This document shows positions 8,534 to 18,449 of a stretch of 40,207 nucleotides of DNA, in pieces. Source of the stretch: a virus; the IMG/VR virus record IMGVR_UViG_3300008267_000318, positions 1-40,207 of that record; one strand, given 5' to 3'. Numbering within the stretch: the stretch's first letter is position 1; each line of letters opens with the position of its first letter. The translations under genes and the position numbers were made by a program. The notes under the pieces are model-generated. The model worked only from the letters and a program-made list of their open reading frames with translations. It searched no databases and had not been told where the DNA came from.

Positions 8534-11473
8534 GTGTTAAATTTTAAAACTGACTTCGAAGGTAAACTGTCAAAAGCTTTGGTTGAAGGCGGATTTGCAA
8601 ATCCAACCGAAATGGCACAAGCTGTGACAAGGTATTATATGACTACGGTAGTAAAAGGATCCCCTGCAGGCATTCCACCAACATTACCAGTAGGATATGT
8701 GCCATTCAATCCAGCACCGATTGGACCACCATCACCAATACCATATCGTAGCCGTGAGAAGATATTCTTCAATACGATCAAAACGTATTATACGATAAGG
8801 GATCTGAACAATGCAAGGAGCTTTGTTGCATTTGCAACACGTGACATCCAAAATGCCGTAAACACGGCAACAAAGCTTAAGCAAAGCATTGAAGACACTA
8901 CAAAGCGGATTGCTCAAATTGACGATGAGATCAAACAACTTAAAACAGATTTACAATCAATAGGTCCAGAAATACGCGAATATATCAATAGCAAAAAAGA
9001 GGTATTTGTAGAACTTAAGCAAAGCATTACTGCACTAACGGATCGTTTACAGACAGCAAATGTGCGAGAGTTGGGAGAGGCAGGAGCAGCTGGTTTTTTT
9101 AAGGACGAGCTTACAATCATTAACATGGTCAAGAACTTCAAAGTAGACCTATCCTCAGTAAGACAAGCTGCGACCACAACGCAAAGTACTCTAAGCCAAG
9201 CAAACGCAACACTAACCAAGTACGAAAGAAACTTCTCAACACTAGCAAGTGTAAAGGTTTATTTTTGGAAAAAAGTAAAGTTGTTTTTTGAAGAGGTAGT
9301 CAAGATTCTTAACGTCGTAATAGATCCAAGCCAAGCAATAAGTTACCTAAAGGAACTACTTTATGTGCCAAAAGCTAAGAGATTCGCAAAGATAATGTTA
9401 CAAATCGTGAATCGTAATACTCAGCTTAAGTACGAAAAAGATAAATTACTAAAAGCAATAGAGAGTAAAAAGGTAGAGATAAAGGATCAGGTACAAAAGC
9501 GAATAGATGCGATGTCTGAAGCAGTACAGGAGAAGGTCCAAGCAATAGCCGGTGCCTTACCAAAAGGAGGTAAAAAACTTGCAGACAAAGAAGGAATCAA
9601 ACTACTCAAGAGCGAAATAAAAGTCATTAAGGAGGAGGTTTCTTTTGCAATAAAGGTAGTGAGATACCTTAGTAACCTGGCTAAACAGCTTTTGCGAATA
9701 ACTACAAAAGTGTTCACACTAGCAGATGAATTCAAATCCTATTGGGAAGATGTCATTAAGCAAGATATAGTGCAAAAAGCTAAAGATGGAATACAAGCAA
9801 TTCGAGATGAGCTTTCGCAAAAAAGCGAAGAAGAGATAGACATCAACCTTATCTTCAAACAATTTACAATCACCAATGGAACAATTCAGACAATAATAAA
9901 AACGATAGCACAGAGTACAAAGCTTACGAATCCTTTGTTATTGTCTAAGTTTAAACAACCTGTAGATAAGTTTGAACAGCTCTTAGCAGCAATAGAGGGA
10001 GTCTTACTTAACGATATTCCATTGCTGGTGCATAGCATAAACAACCCACCAAAAAAAGATGGGTCTAAATCAACCCCAGCAAATCAAGACCAAACAAAGC
10101 CAAAGAAACCAAAAAAGAAGAGAAAGATAACAGCAGCCATGATATTGGATAAGATTAAGTATGGGTTGGCGTGGTTAGGTGAGTTGATTAGGAAGATTAG
10201 AGTTGAGTATGTTGAAAAGTATAAAAAGAAAGCAATTGATAAGTTAAAAAAGTACCAACAACAAGCTACGGATTACATTGCAGAAATCACAAACTTTAAC
10301 GCATTACAAAAACGAGTTGAAACTAAGAAGGGAAAGATCGATGGTAAGAGGAGTGATTTAGAAGACGAAAAAAACAAAGCACAACTAATTGCAAAATCAG
10401 CAATAATATTCTCCAAGCTAATTCAAATAGGATTAAGGTTGACAAATAGGATAGCACCAACAGATGGTTCGATGAGACAGCTAAATATTGGAGCAAATGA
10501 GCGTGATATCTTAGACTTCTATAAGTTTTACGGGCAATGGCAGATTTTAGTAGGACGTAAGAGCTTAACAGAAGTTGCAAGCTCAACGGAATTACTTAAG
10601 CGTAAGATAGCCGACTTTAAGGTGTACGAGCGTATCTTTGAGTTTTTCAAAGAAATGGTGGTTGAGATGAAGGAAAAGAGAGCAGATCAACAAGGCTATG
10701 CTTTTAAAGATTTCATAGTTGAGAAGTTGAAAGCGTTAGAGGATAGAGTGGAGTCTTATGCAATTAACGATGCAAAGGATAGGATAGAGCAGTTAAAGGG
10801 TTTCTTTACAGCACCTCCACAATCACTAGCAGACTTCGCTAATTTACCGTTAGGACTTGTTGATATACTAGACTTTAATACCGATCTATTCTTAGGAGAG
10901 AGTCGTTTCCTTAGACGCACAAGATCAAAAATAAAAAATCTACAAGACGAGATTCCAGCAGACACAGAAGATGACGTATTATTGTTTTTTAAAGAGCAGC
11001 TTGGAAAAGGAGTGAGTTTAGTAAACCTTATGATTAAGGTATTTAAGAAGGGTATGGATAAGCTTATAGCATTCATTAAGGATAAGCTAGTTGACCCAGT
11101 AATAAAGGTGGTGAATAAATTCATAGAAAACCAAAAAACAAAGCAACAAGAGCGAACAGAAGAGCGTATTAGACGTAAATTGGACAAAGAGGCTTTGCAA
11201 AAAATAGATGCAGCAGCTGCTTCTTTTGTGTTCGGATTAGCAGCACGACTATTCTGGACCGGCTTTACATGGAAAAACCCAGTAGACACGACCTTTACGG
11301 TATTAAACATTGCACCATTCAAACCAATTGATCCAGAAGAATTCGAAACAGCAGCTGGCATGGCACAGCAAATGTCGCAAGGATTTGAAATACAAGTGCA
11401 AGGAATGACTGGACTATGCATACCAAGTCCATCTTTAGCAATTCCACCCTTCCCATTTCAGGGCTATATTTAA
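8534..11473 (+). CDS. Large alpha-helical coiled-coil protein, tape-measure candidate
   Basis: A 979-aa protein with a GTG start at 8534, three bases after the previous stop. The sequence is coherent from the first residue (MLNFKTDFEGKL) and the next ATG would remove 27 residues. After a Pro-rich segment (residues ~50-75) most of the length is helical: long Lys/Glu/Gln/Ile heptad-like stretches at ~100-240, 270-450 and 550-900, with a highly basic KPKKPKKKRK at about 525. The C-terminal 60 residues are compact, ending in IPPFPFQGYI. Size, helicity and position just upstream of gp25/gp6 fit a tail-length (gp29-type) or hub protein. There is no sequence signature that proves it. Confidence 0.6.
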   Translation: MLNFKTDFEGKLSKALVEGGFANPTEMAQAVTRYYMTTVVKGSPAGIPPTLPVGYVPFNPAPIGPPSPIPYRSREKIFFNTIKTYYTIRDLNNARSFVAFATRDIQNAVNTATKLKQSIEDTTKRIAQIDDEIKQLKTDLQSIGPEIREYINSKKEVFVELKQSITALTDRLQTANVRELGEAGAAGFFKDELTIINMVKNFKVDLSSVRQAATTTQSTLSQANATLTKYERNFSTLASVKVYFWKKVKLFFEEVVKILNVVIDPSQAISYLKELLYVPKAKRFAKIMLQIVNRNTQLKYEKDKLLKAIESKKVEIKDQVQKRIDAMSEAVQEKVQAIAGALPKGGKKLADKEGIKLLKSEIKVIKEEVSFAIKVVRYLSNLAKQLLRITTKVFTLADEFKSYWEDVIKQDIVQKAKDGIQAIRDELSQKSEEEIDINLIFKQFTITNGTIQTIIKTIAQSTKLTNPLLLSKFKQPVDKFEQLLAAIEGVLLNDIPLLVHSINNPPKKDGSKSTPANQDQTKPKKPKKKRKITAAMILDKIKYGLAWLGELIRKIRVEYVEKYKKKAIDKLKKYQQQATDYIAEITNFNALQKRVETKKGKIDGKRSDLEDEKNKAQLIAKSAIIFSKLIQIGLRLTNRIAPTDGSMRQLNIGANERDILDFYKFYGQWQILVGRKSLTEVASSTELLKRKIADFKVYERIFEFFKEMVVEMKEKRADQQGYAFKDFIVEKLKALEDRVESYAINDAKDRIEQLKGFFTAPPQSLADFANLPLGLVDILDFNTDLFLGESRFLRRTRSKIKNLQDEIPADTEDDVLLFFKEQLGKGVSLVNLMIKVFKKGMDKLIAFIKDKLVDPVIKVVNKFIENQKTKQQERTEERIRRKLDKEALQKIDAAAASFVFGLAARLFWTGFTWKNPVDTTFTVLNIAPFKPIDPEEFETAAGMAQQMSQGFEIQVQGMTGLCIPSPSLAIPPFPFQGYI

Positions 11474-11481
11474 TAGCATAT

Positions 11482-11490
11482 ACTATTTAT
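11482..11490 (+). promoter_or_regulatory. Candidate late promoter element (ACTATTTAT)
   Basis: The TATTTAT core sits in the 31-base gap after the 979-aa gene, with 14 bases between its end and the ATG at 11505. This is the same spacing as the 2148 element. It would serve the small gene plus gp25 and gp6. Confidence 0.45.
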
Positions 11491-11504
11491 TAAAAACACT
11501 TATT

Positions 11505-11888
11505 ATGAAATTGAGTCAATTTAAGACAATGTTGCGTGAGCTTATTAGAGAAGAAGTGCAAACAGCTGTACGCACTGAAGTAAAAAAGCTAACAGAAGGA
11601 AAGCAGTATGCGTCTCCAAGTAGAGCGACAACGAGACCTACTTTCCCACAACAAAGAACGACTCCATTAGTTACGTTAGATGAGCCGTTTACGACTGTTG
11701 GCGGACCATTGGGAGATTTGCTAAACGAAACTGCTATGAATATGACTGGGTTTGGAGAAGAAGCTACGGAACAAGCCAACCCAGACTTTATAGGATTAAA
11801 TGGAGCGTCAACAAATATGTTTGTAAAAGACTACTCAGCGGTATTAAAAAAATCAGAAGAACTAAGCACTGGAAACTTTAGACCTTAA
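11505..11888 (+). CDS. Small protein with N-terminal amphipathic helix, upstream of gp25
   Basis: This 127-aa protein has a strongly charged amphipathic N-terminal helix (MKLSQFKTMLRELIREEVQ, continuing to ~32), a Pro/Thr-rich linker (PSRATTRPTFPQQRTTP) and a polar C-terminal half. The helix resembles an oligomerisation or docking segment. I do not recognise a named family. Its TAA overlaps the gp25 start (TAATG), placing it in the wedge operon, where a small baseplate or assembly component is plausible. Confidence 0.7.
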   Translation: MKLSQFKTMLRELIREEVQTAVRTEVKKLTEGKQYASPSRATTRPTFPQQRTTPLVTLDEPFTTVGGPLGDLLNETAMNMTGFGEEATEQANPDFIGLNGASTNMFVKDYSAVLKKSEELSTGNFRP

Positions 11889-12307
11889 TGGCATATATAA
11901 TCCAAGTCAATCCTGTAGATTTAGAAACCAACGTAGCACTTGGACTTGATTTACCTATGTCAGCTGCTCATGGTGCGCAATTTAAACAAAACTACCTATC
12001 AATTGACCAGGCTGTAGCCAACGCTAAGAATCTACTAAAGACAGAACCAGGTGAACGGTTGATGATACCGCAGTATGGATGTGGATTGAGAAGGACTTTG
12101 TTTGAGCAATTAACCGATGAAGCTGTCACAGCTTTACACAATCGGATAGAACAAAACTTTGCAACTTTTCTACCTTACATATTTATTAGTGAACTAAACA
12201 TCACACCAAAACCAGACGAAAATAAACTACTTGTGCAATTGGTAATAGGCTTAAGTGAAACTGGATTGGATCGTAGAGCAATTTTAATCGAAACAACAAA
12301 TGGCTAA
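11888..12307 (+). CDS. gp25: Baseplate wedge protein, gp25/GPW family
   Basis: A 139-aa member of the GPW/gp25 family. The core signature is at residues ~47-72: NLLKTEPGERLMIPQYGCGLRRTLFE in two parts, matching the family's 'LL.t.pGER.m.P.fG.gL...LFe'. T4 gp25 (132 aa) is the most conserved wedge component and, with gp6, nucleates sheath assembly on the baseplate. Length and domain are complete. It overlaps the preceding gene by TAATG and the gp6 gene by 8 bases, the usual gp25-gp6 pairing of contractile tail systems. Confidence 0.95.
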   Translation: MAYIIQVNPVDLETNVALGLDLPMSAAHGAQFKQNYLSIDQAVANAKNLLKTEPGERLMIPQYGCGLRRTLFEQLTDEAVTALHNRIEQNFATFLPYIFISELNITPKPDENKLLVQLVIGLSETGLDRRAILIETTNG

Positions 12308-14198
12308 GCTAATCAACAAACAAACCGATATCAAGTATATAGGTAGGGATTTTGAATCCCTTAAGCAAGGACTAATCGAGTTTGCAAAAGCATACTACCC
12401 GGAAACGTACACAGACTTCAATGAATCGTCCCCAGGATCATTATTCATTGACCTTGCAGCATATGTTGGTGATGTATTATCGTATTACACAGACTATAAC
12501 TTTAAGGAGAATTTCTTACAATACGCACAAGAAAAGCGTAATCTGCTAACAATGGCAGCTGCATTTGGCTATGTGCCTAAGTTATCTGTACCATCTATTG
12601 TAAACTTAGACATATTTCAATTATTACCACCGACAGGAACAGGAGAAAATACGGCACCCGACTTCTCTTATGGTTTAAAAATTAAGGAAGGGATGGAGTT
12701 GCGTGCGGAACAGCAAGGAGTTAACTTCATTACGACAACTAACCTAGACTTCACAATAGATACGCAAGAGTCTCCGATAGACATATCAGTATATAGCTAT
12801 AATGCATCAACCGGAGCTGTTAATTACTATCTAGCAAAAAAGACAGTAAAGGCAATTAGCGCAACTACTAAAACGCAAACATTTACAGTCACTGGAGCTA
12901 CTAGATACCTTAAGCTGTTGTTGCAGGATGAGGTAGATCCTATTGTGGGAATACAAAGCATACAGGATGCTGATGGAAATATGTGGACACAAGTGCCATA
13001 TCTAGCACAAGATACAATATTCGAACGAGTCGAAAACACAATATTCAATGACCCAGAATCGGCGACATATAGCTCTGAGACACCATGGTTATTGAAGTTA
13101 AAAAAGGTACCGCGTAGATACATTGTTCGAGTAACGGAAAGTGGATTAGAGATTCAATTTGGAGCAGGTACGTCATCCAACCCTGACGAAGAACTATTAG
13201 CTACACCAGAACAAATTGGTTTAATATTGCCAAATGGTAAAGAGGATCTGGACTATAGTTTGGATCCATCAAACCCACTAATGACAGGAACCTATGGACT
13301 GGTACCATCAAACACAACGTTGACAGTAAACTACATAGTAGGAGGAGGAACTCAATCTAACGTACCAGCTAATAGTGTAACAACAGTAGTAGCAACAGAT
13401 ACTTCCGAAACAGCTTTACCTATAGCGACACCATCATTAAACAATGCAATTATACAAAGCTTAGCGGTAAACAACCCAGAGCCAGCAGCTGGTGGGCGTA
13501 ATGAAGAAACTGTAGAAGAGATACGTCAGAACACACTTGCGCAATTTGCATCGCAAAATCGTGCTGTAACTCGTGAGGATTATATAATGCGCGTTTATAG
13601 TATGCCATCAACCTATGGATCCGCAGCAAAGGCTTACATCACACCAGATGAACAGCAAAATATAGGAACCAGTGAGTTATTAGATACTGTCGCAAATCCA
13701 TTAGCATTAAATTTATACCTACTTGGATACGACGCTAATAAAAACTGCACAACTCTCAACACAGCAGTAAAAGAAAATATTAAGACGTATTTAGGTCAGT
13801 ACAGGATGTTAACAGATAGCGTCAACATTCGTAATGCGTATGTAATCAATATTGGAGTGAAGTTTGACATAATACCACTTCCAAGCTTTAATGCAAATCA
13901 AGTATTGTTAAATGCAATAGCTGTGGTTAAAGAGTATTTCGACATCGATAGATGGCAAATTAGCCAACCGATAGTCGTTAGCGATTTATACAACGTTTTA
14001 TTTAATGTAGACGGCGTACAAAGCGTATCAAAATTAAACATAGTTAATCTGAACGATAGCTCATTAGGATATAGTGACGTTGTTTACGATATAAACGCAG
14101 CAACTCGTAGCGGAATAATATATCCAAGCTTGGATCCATCCATTTTCGAAGTAAAGTATCCAAATACAGACATACAAGGCCGCATAACAAACTACTAA
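12300..14198 (+). CDS. gp6: Baseplate wedge protein, gp6/gpJ-like
   Basis: This 632-aa protein is close to T4 gp6 (660 aa). The N-terminus carries the typical motif: IKYIGRDFESLKQGLIEFAK, PETYTDFNESSPGSLFIDL, AAYVGDVLSYYTDYNFKE. The central part contains AAGGRNEETVEEIRQN and FASQNRAVTREDYIMRVYSMP (~395-430), the baseplate J-like signature region, followed by repeated alpha/beta modules to the C-terminus. gp6 dimers form the continuous inner ring of the baseplate and switch during contraction. The ATG overlaps the gp25 end by 8 bases, and one base separates it from the next gene. Confidence 0.95.
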   Translation: MAKLINKQTDIKYIGRDFESLKQGLIEFAKAYYPETYTDFNESSPGSLFIDLAAYVGDVLSYYTDYNFKENFLQYAQEKRNLLTMAAAFGYVPKLSVPSIVNLDIFQLLPPTGTGENTAPDFSYGLKIKEGMELRAEQQGVNFITTTNLDFTIDTQESPIDISVYSYNASTGAVNYYLAKKTVKAISATTKTQTFTVTGATRYLKLLLQDEVDPIVGIQSIQDADGNMWTQVPYLAQDTIFERVENTIFNDPESATYSSETPWLLKLKKVPRRYIVRVTESGLEIQFGAGTSSNPDEELLATPEQIGLILPNGKEDLDYSLDPSNPLMTGTYGLVPSNTTLTVNYIVGGGTQSNVPANSVTTVVATDTSETALPIATPSLNNAIIQSLAVNNPEPAAGGRNEETVEEIRQNTLAQFASQNRAVTREDYIMRVYSMPSTYGSAAKAYITPDEQQNIGTSELLDTVANPLALNLYLLGYDANKNCTTLNTAVKENIKTYLGQYRMLTDSVNIRNAYVINIGVKFDIIPLPSFNANQVLLNAIAVVKEYFDIDRWQISQPIVVSDLYNVLFNVDGVQSVSKLNIVNLNDSSLGYSDVVYDINAATRSGIIYPSLDPSIFEVKYPNTDIQGRITNY

Positions 14199-14199
14199 G

Positions 14200-15309
14200 A
14201 TGATTAAGACAGTATATAATACAAAAGACGCCACAATATACGAAAGGTTCAGTAAACTTAATACTGGATTAGACGCAATTCTTAACGTACAAAAAGTAGA
14301 AGTTGATGGTAATCAATACAACTCTCGCGTCTTAATACAGTTTGACACAACAGAGCTGTCTTCGTCAATGGCTGGAAAGAATAATCCACGAGCTGTTCTG
14401 AGACTAAAAGCAACGGAGGCATATGAGGTACCAACAAATTACACAATATACGCTTATCCGATATCAGGCAGCTGGAACATGGGAACTGGTAGATATGGAA
14501 ATCTGCCAACAGGAAGTGATGGAGCAACTTGGGTATATAGACTGAACAGCAGTGATACTACCTCACAATGGCAAACTGGAAGCTATGCGGTAGCTGGAGT
14601 AACCGGAAGCTGGGCAACAAACCCAGGAGGAGGTAATTGGAGAGAGCACGTCAATTTCACCCAGTCTCTTGCATCTCAAAGCTTCAGTAATCAAACTGCT
14701 GATATTGAGATGGATGTCACTAGCATTGTCGCTCGTTGGATAGTAGCAGAAGGTAGTCCAACTTACCTACCAAACAATGGCTTTATTATTAAGAAGAGTG
14801 ATGTAGACGAACAAAGCTCAACAACATTCGGAAATCTACAATTCTTTAGCAAAGATACGCACACTATATACCAACCGTGTATATACGTAAAGTACGATGA
14901 TGCCATCTATCACACATCCTATTCATTAGTTGATTACACTGATGAAGTGGTAGTGGGGATAACAAATTTGCAACAACAGTACTCCAACAACAGTGTTGTC
15001 AGATTTAATATATCAGCAAGACCCAAATACCCACCAAGAACATTCGCAACAAGCAGTAACTATCTAAGGAATTACCAACTAACATCCGCTAGCTATTATA
15101 GCATAGTAGATGCGCATACGAATGAAGACGTTATTGCGTTTGATACTAATTACACAAAAATAAGCGCTGACTCCAATGGTAACTTTTTCAAAGCAGATAT
15201 GAGCAACTTATTTGCAGACAGGTACTACAAGATACTAATAAAGACACAAACGCAAAACTCAGAGACCTATATTTATGATAAGAATTGGATCTTCAAGATC
15301 CTTAAATAA
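14200..15309 (+). CDS. DNRLRE-like domain structural protein
   Basis: A 369-aa protein starting one base after gp6. Residues ~1-235 resemble a DNRLRE/CBM96-type beta-sandwich: KDATIYERFSKLNTGLDAIL, then NSRVLIQFDTTEL, ARWI and NNGFIIK match the family's 'DATI.e...n.G....L.v' and 'R.li.FD' pattern. These domains occur in secreted and phage adhesion proteins and often bind carbohydrate. The remaining ~130 residues are beta-rich and end in YIYDKNWIFKILK. Position next to gp6 suggests a peripheral baseplate protein, perhaps fibre-attaching, occupying the slot where T4 has gp7/gp8. Receptor or sugar binding is inference. Confidence 0.7.
   Translation: MIKTVYNTKDATIYERFSKLNTGLDAILNVQKVEVDGNQYNSRVLIQFDTTELSSSMAGKNNPRAVLRLKATEAYEVPTNYTIYAYPISGSWNMGTGRYGNLPTGSDGATWVYRLNSSDTTSQWQTGSYAVAGVTGSWATNPGGGNWREHVNFTQSLASQSFSNQTADIEMDVTSIVARWIVAEGSPTYLPNNGFIIKKSDVDEQSSTTFGNLQFFSKDTHTIYQPCIYVKYDDAIYHTSYSLVDYTDEVVVGITNLQQQYSNNSVVRFNISARPKYPPRTFATSSNYLRNYQLTSASYYSIVDAHTNEDVIAFDTNYTKISADSNGNFFKADMSNLFADRYYKILIKTQTQNSETYIYDKNWIFKILK
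15268..15276 (+). promoter_or_regulatory. Possible late promoter element inside the preceding gene (TATATTTAT)
   Basis: TATATTTAT occurs 38 bases before the ATG at 15315, within the Tyr-Ile-Tyr codons of the DNRLRE-like gene. The sequence is identical to the elements at 20682, 26024 and 27901, but coding constraint could explain it, so confidence is low. Confidence 0.25.
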
Positions 15310-15314
15310 CATAT

Positions 15315-18300
15315 ATGGTCGATCCAAACGTCTACAGGTACTTAAAAGATGCAACAGGTCAGCTACCAAAAACTAAGCTGATTATTGATCACAACGATAG
15401 TGTATCCACAAAAATGTCGGGTAGTGTAGTAGGTACGTCCACTGAAAGATTGGCCTTTGATGAGAATCTAACAGAATATGCGCTTTTTCCGTATACGTTA
15501 AACGAACCGCCAATTATAGTAGAATCTATAAACGACGCTAGTGAGCCTAAAATATACAACGCAGTTAATTGGTTGGATAATCAAAAGGCCATGTATATTA
15601 ACGAAGAGGGAGCTGTGATTGTTGCAAGCGGAGCTAGTTTTAAATTAAAAATTAAAGCACAACAACCTGAGTCTTTGAATTCCGAAAATGGAGTACCGAT
15701 AGTAGCAGCTAATGAAGGCAATTTAACATATACATGGACATTCAACGGTACGGAAATACCTCAATTCACAGATGACACTATTGATAACTTTGCTATACTA
15801 GGAGACACGCTGTCAATAAAGCAAATAAACAAATCACAAGCTGGTGCATACAGTTGTGCTGTGTCAAACGACGCAGGAACAATAGTCACTACGCCGTTAC
15901 TGATCCAGGTATTTGATCCATACGCAACAGAAACGGCAATCTTTCGTAAAAATTTAATAACCAATCCAATTTTAACAGATGGTACTAGTGGATGGACGGT
16001 ATCAACTGGCGAATTACAAGCGCCAAAGTTAGAGCAATCTAATAGGCAACAAGGACTTAGTCGAGTGGCTGAACTTAAGCAAGTGAACAATAGCGAAGGA
16101 ATCGAGTACATCCCTCAAATGTTTGATCCACAAATAAACACAGTAAGCTACCCAGCACTTAAAAATATTGAAGACGATACTTATTTTTCATTAAGTCCAT
16201 TGCTTAGTGGAGAAGGTGGTTACTTAACACGAGGACCTTTGACATATAATGCTGCTGATGGTAAGCATATTACGATAGCGTATCAAGACATAGACCTAAC
16301 AACCGTGCAAGATTATATTGCAGGAAAGGTGTTTGGCATAGACGGAGTTAAGGCTTACTTCTCGTGCTATCTTGGTAATAGCATCTCGCGTGTAGTTCCA
16401 ACAGAAGGGATGGAAACGAGAGAAGAGCGAAGTGATAAGTCAAATTATTGGGAAGGAGGACCGAGATTATCGTTGGAAAACATACTACTAACAGGAAGGC
16501 CTTATATCGAAGAGTCTCTACAAGTATACATACAGGAGTTTTCAGGCAACGAATTGCTAAAGAGTTCCTTATATAATCCAAAGAAGAATACATCCTACAC
16601 ATCATTCGAACCAAAGCTAATAGACCCAATTAACAGCATTTGTTGGACATTGTCAAATAACGAAACTGTCTCAACTGAAGATGGGCTTATTACGCTACAA
16701 ACAAATAGTCACGATGCTAAAGTTGCTAAAACGTTTGAGTTAGCATACAATGATAGACGTAACTACTACACTAATGGACAGGTGGTAAAGCAAGATGAGC
16801 TTATTTTTGATAAGTTGAATCCAAAAACTGATCGTGTACGAGTGACCTTAAAATACCAACTTGGTGGAGGAAGGTTTTTTGACTTAAATTCAGATGCTGT
16901 GCAAAGCACTAAGTTGTTAGAGTTTGTGTCTTACGAAAATGCATACAAGAAAGGCTTGTTAGAGCTCACTGGAAAATCGCTACTGCAAGCCATTCGTGAA
17001 AAGGGAGGAAACTACACAGACGCGTCAATGCAAAAAGCTTACCCAGATGGCAGCGTACCAAGAGCAATGGCAACTGGATTTGTTTTCACAATGAGTCCTA
17101 TTATAGCAGATAATCCGACAACAACAAGTAACGTTCAATACAAGTCAAGAGTGGTTCGTGTAGAAGAGCAATTAGACATTAAATCCAGGATCCCAAATCT
17201 CTTTTCCTCTAACACAGTACCGTTTGCCGAGAAGTACCTACAAGACTATAGCAGATTTAAGTTCTTAAAATACGAACTAAGATCCCAACAGCAACCATCC
17301 ACTCAACCATCACCATCTTGGGTCTCACCTTTAGACTGGAGAGACTCAACCCAAGTATGGAAAGCAATTATTGACTTAAAGCAAGTTGATAAAAAAACAA
17401 AACAAGCAAATACCATACCAGTAGACACCTACGAGCCATTTGATATAGTTGTAGCGGATAAGCAAAATCCAAACTACAATACGTATAATTTCAACACAAT
17501 TTTAGACCTAACTAAGCCTAGAAAACAAAAAGCTAAGTTTGCAGACTTGCAAGGAATTAACCTAAGGCCTATTGTAGATGGAGCGGTGCAGATTCAACCA
17601 AGCGAACTCTCAACTTATTTAACTTCTGAGTATAGTGCGAATGTGTCCCCAACAACACTAGCGCTAAGGAACTGGATACAGCAGAGTTACAAAGATAGCA
17701 TCACCAACGTAGTTAACGATAACAGAGACTTAGCTCAGCATAAAACATTTAAAGTAGTGTTTAATATGCTTCATGCGGATCAGAGTGGAGTGCTTACAAA
17801 CATAGGCACAGCAACAAAATACTTGATAGCTGGAAAGTCTATTGATTTGAGATTTAAAGACTTTATTGCGGAAAATGCGTTACCAACAAGGTATGATTAT
17901 GCTAGAAAAACTTTTATAGGCGAAAGAAGTGTATACGTAGTACCAGTAAGTATGACACAGGTATTTAAGTTAGAAACTTGGTTACCAGAAGACCACTTGC
18001 AAGCTATACCAAATCTACAATCAAAAATACAAAACTTAATTGACAATATAACATGGGGAATCTATTACTATTATGATAGTGATGGATCCTACTTACAACA
18101 ATCTTGGAAAGATAGAATAGAAAGCTTAACGGTGGATTCCACATACGATTTCACAGCAAGCAGCACGATCCAAAGTATTCTAGACGTAGTATTAAATGAA
18201 GCAGAATTGTATTCATGGGAAGAGGGGTTAGATACATTAGCAACGAGATTGACGCAACTTAGGAATAATGAAGGAAGGCAATCAATACCACAAGGTACGG

Positions 18301-18449
18301 TGTATATTGAATCTAATGTAGCAGATTACACAAACAAGACAGCAAATACTCCGACTCAAGGCTTCATAGATATAGCCTTCAGTAAAACAAACGACGATAT
18401 TTATATTTACGATTACGCAATTCGTAGCATAAGTGAAAGAGAGCTATAA
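15315..18449 (+). CDS. Large baseplate/tail protein with Ig-like domain, paralogue A
   Basis: A 1044-aa protein. Residues ~95-200 form an immunoglobulin-like domain: core Trp141 in YTWTFNG, then LSIKQINKSQAGAYSCAVSN with the typical 'GxYxC' (Y179, C181). The first-strand cysteine is absent, so there is no intradomain disulfide. It is followed by RKNLITNPILTDGTSGW and later DIDLTTVQDYIAG...AYFSCYLGN, both with counterparts in the next gene. The remainder is mixed beta structure without recognised motifs. Its size and position after gp6 match T4 gp7 (1032 aa), but I see no sequence similarity I could vouch for. Ig domains on phage virions commonly bind cell-surface polysaccharide weakly. Confidence 0.75.
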   Translation: MVDPNVYRYLKDATGQLPKTKLIIDHNDSVSTKMSGSVVGTSTERLAFDENLTEYALFPYTLNEPPIIVESINDASEPKIYNAVNWLDNQKAMYINEEGAVIVASGASFKLKIKAQQPESLNSENGVPIVAANEGNLTYTWTFNGTEIPQFTDDTIDNFAILGDTLSIKQINKSQAGAYSCAVSNDAGTIVTTPLLIQVFDPYATETAIFRKNLITNPILTDGTSGWTVSTGELQAPKLEQSNRQQGLSRVAELKQVNNSEGIEYIPQMFDPQINTVSYPALKNIEDDTYFSLSPLLSGEGGYLTRGPLTYNAADGKHITIAYQDIDLTTVQDYIAGKVFGIDGVKAYFSCYLGNSISRVVPTEGMETREERSDKSNYWEGGPRLSLENILLTGRPYIEESLQVYIQEFSGNELLKSSLYNPKKNTSYTSFEPKLIDPINSICWTLSNNETVSTEDGLITLQTNSHDAKVAKTFELAYNDRRNYYTNGQVVKQDELIFDKLNPKTDRVRVTLKYQLGGGRFFDLNSDAVQSTKLLEFVSYENAYKKGLLELTGKSLLQAIREKGGNYTDASMQKAYPDGSVPRAMATGFVFTMSPIIADNPTTTSNVQYKSRVVRVEEQLDIKSRIPNLFSSNTVPFAEKYLQDYSRFKFLKYELRSQQQPSTQPSPSWVSPLDWRDSTQVWKAIIDLKQVDKKTKQANTIPVDTYEPFDIVVADKQNPNYNTYNFNTILDLTKPRKQKAKFADLQGINLRPIVDGAVQIQPSELSTYLTSEYSANVSPTTLALRNWIQQSYKDSITNVVNDNRDLAQHKTFKVVFNMLHADQSGVLTNIGTATKYLIAGKSIDLRFKDFIAENALPTRYDYARKTFIGERSVYVVPVSMTQVFKLETWLPEDHLQAIPNLQSKIQNLIDNITWGIYYYYDSDGSYLQQSWKDRIESLTVDSTYDFTASSTIQSILDVVLNEAELYSWEEGLDTLATRLTQLRNNEGRQSIPQGTVYIESNVADYTNKTANTPTQGFIDIAFSKTNDDIYIYDYAIRSISEREL
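18398..18404 (+). promoter_or_regulatory. Possible late promoter element (TATTTAT)
   Basis: TATTTAT (followed by A) lies 28 bases before the GTG at 18433, inside the 3' end of the 1044-aa gene. It encodes Ile-Tyr there, so it may be coincidental. Confidence 0.22.

Noticed and set aside
10756-11421. A 221-aa open frame on the minus strand
   Set aside because: It lies wholly inside the 979-aa gene, is Ser/Ile/Phe-rich as expected for an antisense shadow of a Lys/Glu-rich helix, and has no promoter or motif. All other minus-strand frames are likewise nested in + strand genes.
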